From: JACMLD01 sp038207265
GTDB taxonomy: Bacteria; Bacteroidota; Bacteroidia; Chitinophagales; Chitinophagaceae
Reading direction: 5' to 3'
NCBI GenBank assembly: GCA_038207265.1
Contig: JBBQZZ010000014.1
Span: 1 to 64,000, forward strand
DNA length: 64,000 nt
Shown: positions 60,147 to 64,000 of the stretch, piece after piece
Position numbering within the stretch: position 1 is the stretch's first letter
How the letters are laid out: each line of letters opens with the position of its first letter
Notes under the pieces: generated by a model
Seen by the model: the letters and a program-made list of their open reading frames with translations, nothing else
What the model was told of the DNA's origin: nothing
The model's database searches: none
Position numbers and translations under genes: made by a program

Positions 60147-60863
60147 ATGAAAGGAATGATTTTCGCCGCCGGGCTGGGTACAAGGTTTAAACCCTGGACA
60201 GATAAACATCCCAAAGCGCTGGCTTTGGTGAATGGTAAAAGTTTATTGCAGAGAAATGTTGAATACCTGCAGCAGTATGGCATTACAGAAGTAGTGGTGA
60301 ACGTGCATCATTTCGCTGACCAGGTCATTGAAGCAATAAGAAAGAACAATGGCTGGGGCAGTAAAATTTTAATCAGTGATGAACGTAATGAAGTACTGGA
60401 AACCGGCGGTGGATTGTTAAAAGCAAAAAACCTGCTGGAAGGAGATGAATGTTTTGTAACCATCAATGTGGATATACTTACGGATCTCAAAATCAAAAGA
60501 CTGCTGGATTTTCACAAAGATTATAAACCGCTTATTTCATTTGCCGTTACCCATCGCAATACTTCACGTAATTTTTTATTTGATGAATTTGATCGTCTCT
60601 GTGGATGGCGCAACAAAAAAACAGGAGAAGAAAGAATTTCAATTGCAAAAAATGATCTTATAGAAAAAGCTTACAGCTGTGTGGTAGTGTTCGAACCCAC
60701 CATTTTTTCATTGATAAAACAACAGGGCAAATTTTCATTGGTAGAAACCTATCTCAGCCTGGCCAAAGATCATTTGATACTTGGTTATGAGCATACCGGC
60801 GATAAATGGGTGGATGTTGGCAAACCTGAATCGGTTGCCGTAGCGGAGAAACTATTTTTATAA
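60147..60863 (+). CDS. murU: Nucleotidyltransferase, MurU-like
   Basis: A 238-aa nucleotidyltransferase with MKGMIFAAGLGTRFKPWTDKHPKAL as the G-x-G-x-R-x6-P-K signature, VTINVDILTDL with metal Asp, and a C-terminal WVDVGKPESV. MurU forms UDP-MurNAc from MurNAc-1-phosphate after AmgK, bypassing fosfomycin-sensitive de novo synthesis. A palindrome fragment (CCC-TTTTA-GGGG) lies just before the ATG. Another sugar-phosphate specificity is possible, but the AmgK-RapZ neighbour makes MurU likely. Confidence 0.82.
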   Translation: MKGMIFAAGLGTRFKPWTDKHPKALALVNGKSLLQRNVEYLQQYGITEVVVNVHHFADQVIEAIRKNNGWGSKILISDERNEVLETGGGLLKAKNLLEGDECFVTINVDILTDLKIKRLLDFHKDYKPLISFAVTHRNTSRNFLFDEFDRLCGWRNKKTGEERISIAKNDLIEKAYSCVVVFEPTIFSLIKQQGKFSLVETYLSLAKDHLILGYEHTGDKWVDVGKPESVAVAEKLFL

Positions 60864-60870
60864 CGATTGT

Positions 60871-61980
60871 TTAATCCTGTGGCAACTGATCAAAAATATA
60901 ACTCAGCGGGGACTCTTCCAGTACCTGTCTCTCAATGGTATTATCAGCAGCGGTTTCCCATTTTACCAGGCGTACAAATCCATCTTCAATCTCAATACCG
61001 GTTATGTCACCATCGCTGAAACAGCAACAGCCGCTATTGAAATAGGAAGGATAGGTCATGCTCTTCACAAATTTTTTTCCTTCATATTCTTTTTTGCGCT
61101 GCGCCAGGTCTGCTGCTATTTTATTTATTAATACCTCATCGTTTATTTCTTTTGCATTTTGCAGCTGGTGTGTCAATCGATCAATATGATCAAGTGAAGC
61201 AAAGACAGGTTTATGCGTATGACCCGAAACCATGATGAGTTGCTTTTTGGTGGCGCTCCATTCATACATAATTATATTGTGCGCATCGGTAAGTTCAAAA
61301 GAGGTAGAAGGCGTGTTGATACTTACTTCCAGGAAGCGTTGAATAGGCGTCCAGATCGCGGCTACTACCCATGTGCTGAATGGATTGCCATCACTTTTTT
61401 TATCACCCTGGTGACCATGCGTGAGAAAAAATGAAAACGTTTTATTGTTGTATTGCGTTTGCAATTCTATGCCTTCATAAATTTTTAACGTATCGCCAAA
61501 TACCGGCTTCAGGTAAATCATTTGCTGAAAAGGATATTTCCATTCCAGGTCGTGGTTGCCAAAAACTTTATAATACCTGTTTTGCTGTAAGAATTTCAAT
61601 TCTGATTCAAACACTGTTTTATTGGCTTTCATAACGGTATCGGGTGTGTTCTCCCAGAGTTCTTCCGCATCTCCCAGGTTTATGTATTGAAAATTATTAT
61701 TGAAGTAATAATCAAGCGCGGCCACATAATTTTTTTCCGCCAGCCGAAAATCATCGGCCATGTCGCGGATGCCTTTGTGTTGATCAGAAAAAATAATAAA
61801 CCGGCCGCTGTTTATTTCATAAGGTATAATAATGCCTTCTGTAGTATTGCCCGCGCGAATCTCTTTCAAAACCGTATCCATGGAAGAAAACACATCTTCT
61901 TTGACTGGTGAAGAGGAAATTTTTTCGGCCAGCCGGGTGACAGGTTTTTGAAAGATTCTTTGCAAAAAGCGTTTGAACAT
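60871..61980 (-). CDS. Metallophosphoesterase (calcineurin-like)
   Basis: A 369-aa protein with the five metallophosphoesterase blocks: FSDQHKG, LGDAEELW, VFGNHDLEW, LTHGHQGD and VSGHTHKPVF. The N-terminal 55 residues are basic and amphipathic, and no signal peptide is seen. The substrate is unknown. It is convergent with the MurU-like gene (7-bp gap) and 30 bp downstream of the acyltransferase gene on the same strand. Confidence 0.87.
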   Translation of the reverse strand: MFKRFLQRIFQKPVTRLAEKISSSPVKEDVFSSMDTVLKEIRAGNTTEGIIIPYEINSGRFIIFSDQHKGIRDMADDFRLAEKNYVAALDYYFNNNFQYINLGDAEELWENTPDTVMKANKTVFESELKFLQQNRYYKVFGNHDLEWKYPFQQMIYLKPVFGDTLKIYEGIELQTQYNNKTFSFFLTHGHQGDKKSDGNPFSTWVVAAIWTPIQRFLEVSINTPSTSFELTDAHNIIMYEWSATKKQLIMVSGHTHKPVFASLDHIDRLTHQLQNAKEINDEVLINKIAADLAQRKKEYEGKKFVKSMTYPSYFNSGCCCFSDGDITGIEIEDGFVRLVKWETAADNTIERQVLEESPLSYIFDQLPQD

Positions 61981-62010
61981 ATTCAGGATGCAGGTTGAAG
62001 TGAAGTAAAT

Positions 62011-63177
62011 CTATACTTTAATGTATATTTTCTTTTTATCCAGCCAGTAAGCAATCAACCAGTAAAAAACAACGATACTCAATGCAAATAATAAGGAGCC
62101 ATTGTTGAGATTGGAAGAAATATTTTTACATACATGTTCAAAGTACCAGCCAAAAACATTTGTATAAACCGGTTTGCCATCTTCACCAATATGATCTGTC
62201 CATCTTAGTAAACCCGCTACCCTTGGTATAAACCCACTGAGAAAAAATACAAACAATGGATTTTTTCCAAAAACATCAAAGAACCTCGTCCAGCCACCGC
62301 GTTGGTTACGGAATTCAACTGCGTACATAAGAATGGCAAGAATCATCATAGCCAGGCCAGTTGTATAAACGACAAAAGAACTGGTCCATATTTTTTTGTT
62401 GATAGGAAATACCATGTCCCAACAAAAACCGGCAAAGAGTAATACCGCGGCAATTACAAAAAGGCTGCTGAGCATTTCAAATGTTTTGCCTTTCTGTATA
62501 ATATAGTTGCCAACCAAATAACCAAAAATTACCTGTGCAATGGAGGGAATGGTGCTCATGATTCCTTCGGGGTCGAATGCGATGCCCTCACCTTTATACA
62601 TATGCGCGATGCCCAGTATTTTTTTATCGATAGGTGTACCAAACCAGCCATTGATACTATAGGGATCTGCCGGATTGCCCAGCATACACATCAGCCAGTA
62701 TCCAAAAAGAAGAACTGCAGTCATCACGAAGGCACCCCGAATTTTCAGGAAGTAAATGATTAGCGATGCAAACAGGTAAGACAATGCAATTCTTTGTAAC
62801 ACGCCAAGTATCCTTACACCATTATCAGGGTTATCCGGATTTACCCAATGACGCAGCACAAGATGTTCTCCCTGCCAGCGAATAAATGGGCTCCAGTTAA
62901 GAAAGAGCCCGATAGCGAATATTATCAAAAACCTTTTGAATACTTTTTTAAGAAACGCATTGGTACCTGCTGCTTCCAGCCGGGGCATAACAAACGCCAT
63001 TGCATTACCCACGGCAAAAAGAAAAAAGGGAAAGACAAGATCAGTAGGCGTGAGGCCATGCCAGGGGGCATGTTCCAGTGGTTCGTAAACATGTTCGGAA
63101 CCTGCGTTGTTTACCAGGATCATGAATGCCACAGTGGCACCGCGAAAAATATCCAGGGAGTAAAATCGTTGATTCAC
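62011..63177 (-). CDS. Polytopic acyltransferase, HGSNAT/DUF5009-like
   Basis: A 388-aa inner-membrane protein with about ten helices. The opening RFYSLDIFRGATVAFMILVN and HAPWHGLTPTDLVFPFFLFA are typical of the heparan-alpha-glucosaminide N-acetyltransferase (NagX/DUF5009) family; the His in APWHG is the conserved acyl-accepting candidate. It probably transfers acetyl groups to glucosamine-type sugars across the membrane. The start codon is GTG (63177). It fits near cell-wall amino-sugar genes. Confidence 0.85.
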   Translation of the reverse strand: MNQRFYSLDIFRGATVAFMILVNNAGSEHVYEPLEHAPWHGLTPTDLVFPFFLFAVGNAMAFVMPRLEAAGTNAFLKKVFKRFLIIFAIGLFLNWSPFIRWQGEHLVLRHWVNPDNPDNGVRILGVLQRIALSYLFASLIIYFLKIRGAFVMTAVLLFGYWLMCMLGNPADPYSINGWFGTPIDKKILGIAHMYKGEGIAFDPEGIMSTIPSIAQVIFGYLVGNYIIQKGKTFEMLSSLFVIAAVLLFAGFCWDMVFPINKKIWTSSFVVYTTGLAMMILAILMYAVEFRNQRGGWTRFFDVFGKNPLFVFFLSGFIPRVAGLLRWTDHIGEDGKPVYTNVFGWYFEHVCKNISSNLNNGSLLFALSIVVFYWLIAYWLDKKKIYIKV

Positions 63178-63282
63178 TACAGAAAGATAAGATAACTTCT
63201 TTAAGTTATGGAACCAGTAAAAGATATGGGGGAACTTTTAATGCTGGCAAACACATTCATAAACAACATCAGCAGCGCATCA

Positions 63283-64000
63283 CTATGCATTCACACCGGA
63301 TCTCAGCGAATTTTCGCGCGGTTGCTTGTCGAAGAAATAAGGGATGGGCAATTTTTTTGCAAGTCTCGGATAAATAAGTTTTGCTATTAAATAAATAGAA
63401 AGAGGAAGAATGATCAAAAATAAAAAATCAGCAATCACCGCGTACTTCTTGATGAAAAACGTACGGAACGAAAAACCCTGCAGTTCCTCATCACTCATGA
63501 ACAAAGACATTACTTTTTTCAAGGCAGGCATTAATACTGGTATTTTGTTCCAGTTGGTATATCGCACATCTTCATACCGGTATCGTCCATCATAATTTTC
63601 AGGAACCTGTTGCTTGTAAAGATCCCAGTTGGTACTTACATCTTGAAAAGAAGCCAGTTTTCCATCAGCTCTTTTAAAAGAAAGGTTATACAACGGATCC
63701 AGCACCGCCCAGCCATAACTGGTTTTAGCCTCAATAATAATATGACCCCCAAATACGCCGTCCACTTTCATTTGAGCAAACCTGCTTTGAATGTTCATTG
63801 TTCTTAAAACACCACAAAGAACAGCAGAATAACTTCCGCAGGCACCATCGGCTGTCATCATATCAGTGGAAAGCGGATGAATAAATTCGTCAACGAAACC
63901 GGTAGCAGGAACACCACTGAATATTTCGGACCTTCTTCTCAATAAGTAATGAGTGGTATGTACAGCGCTTTTGATCAGGCTGTCTTCTTCAAGTTCGCCA
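63283..64000 (-). CDS. Transglutaminase-like domain membrane protein (5' end outside window)
   Basis: The frame is open to the window edge. It contains a transglutaminase-like core: DGACGSYSAVLCGVL with the Cys nucleophile, FGGHIIIEAKT with the His, and WAVLDPLYNLSF with the Asp. A membrane helix follows (VIADFLFLIILPLSIYLIAK) and then a basic tail (QPRENSLRSGVNA). The N-terminal part, including any signal, is missing. It may act as a periplasmic peptidase or crosslinking enzyme; unknown. It lies about 100 bp upstream of the acyltransferase gene. Confidence 0.8.
   Translation of the reverse strand, partial: GELEEDSLIKSAVHTTHYLLRRRSEIFSGVPATGFVDEFIHPLSTDMMTADGACGSYSAVLCGVLRTMNIQSRFAQMKVDGVFGGHIIIEAKTSYGWAVLDPLYNLSFKRADGKLASFQDVSTNWDLYKQQVPENYDGRYRYEDVRYTNWNKIPVLMPALKKVMSLFMSDEELQGFSFRTFFIKKYAVIADFLFLIILPLSIYLIAKLIYPRLAKKLPIPYFFDKQPRENSLRSGVNA

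Noticed and set aside
1..64000. tRNA, rRNA or complete insertion sequence
   Set aside because: I found no cloverleaf with a CCA-type 3' end, no rRNA-like stretch and no transposase ORF; absence is judged by eye only.

Overview
The window looks like a chromosomal segment of a Bacteroidota bacterium, most likely of the family Chitinophagaceae. The signs are a type IX secretion C-terminal sorting domain, four Bacteroidota-type outer-membrane barrel or TonB-receptor loci, Bat aerotolerance genes, many AT-rich leaders with weak Shine-Dalgarno sequences, TAnnTTTG-like promoter boxes, and intergenic repeats of the ACCACAAAG..CACAGAGG type. There is no rRNA, tRNA, CRISPR array or intact IS element that I can see. 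About 56 genes are recognisable.

Layout. 0-5.7 kb: a T9SS-secreted sialate-esterase-like protein, batB-batC, a degenerate class D beta-lactamase-like lipoprotein and a barrel protein. 5.8-17.9 kb: a minus-strand block framed by two secreted alpha-glucosidases (GH37 trehalase and GH65) around two vanadium-haloperoxidase/PAP2-fold proteins, two barrel proteins, a conserved hypothetical and a TonB receptor. 18-28.4 kb: paired membrane proteins, a fused acyl-CoA mutase (IcmF type) carrying an inserted nuclease domain, a mobile-mystery A/B (HTH + Fic) pair, glucokinase, a Nei/Fpg glycosylase and DUF72. 28.4-33.2 kb: a stress and non-homologous end-joining island (PfpI-like, SDR remnant, Ku, LigD split into PE-ligase and polymerase). 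33.5-44 kb: a basic secreted protein, DUF3127, DUF3500, a TonB receptor, a broken vsr gene, an amidase and a GH63-like glucosidase. 44-50.6 kb: an ECF sigma operon, an amidohydrolase, umuDC split by a decayed DUF559 gene, a 2H phosphoesterase and GxxExxY. 50.6-58.3 kb: a tandem repeat array, a radical SAM protein, a 7TM/histidine-kinase/response-regulator operon and a TonB receptor. 58.5-64 kb: an AmgK-RapZ fusion with a MurU-like transferase, a metallophosphoesterase, an HGSNAT/DUF5009 acyltransferase and a partial transglutaminase-like protein.

The most unusual feature is a pair of DUF559 (Vsr-like PD-(D/E)XK fold) units. Each is bordered by GC-rich palindromes of the CCCCC-TAAT-GGGGG type. 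One sits in frame inside the linker of the acyl-CoA mutase with its predicted active-site residues intact. The other lies between umuD and umuC and is broken by an in-frame TAA. This suggests a small palindrome-bounded mobile unit that can be carried inside essential-looking proteins.

Other points of interest: a UmuD homologue lacking both residues of the Ser/Lys dyad, a class D beta-lactamase fold with its two lysine motifs lost, two operons in which the downstream gene appears to start at a CTG overlapping the upstream TGA (batC and ligD), LigD split by a +1 frame change at an A-rich tract, a catalytic esterase domain nested inside a PKD/K319-type domain, and three gene remnants (SDR, vsr, DUF559). 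Family assignments come from recognising motifs by eye; no database search was run.
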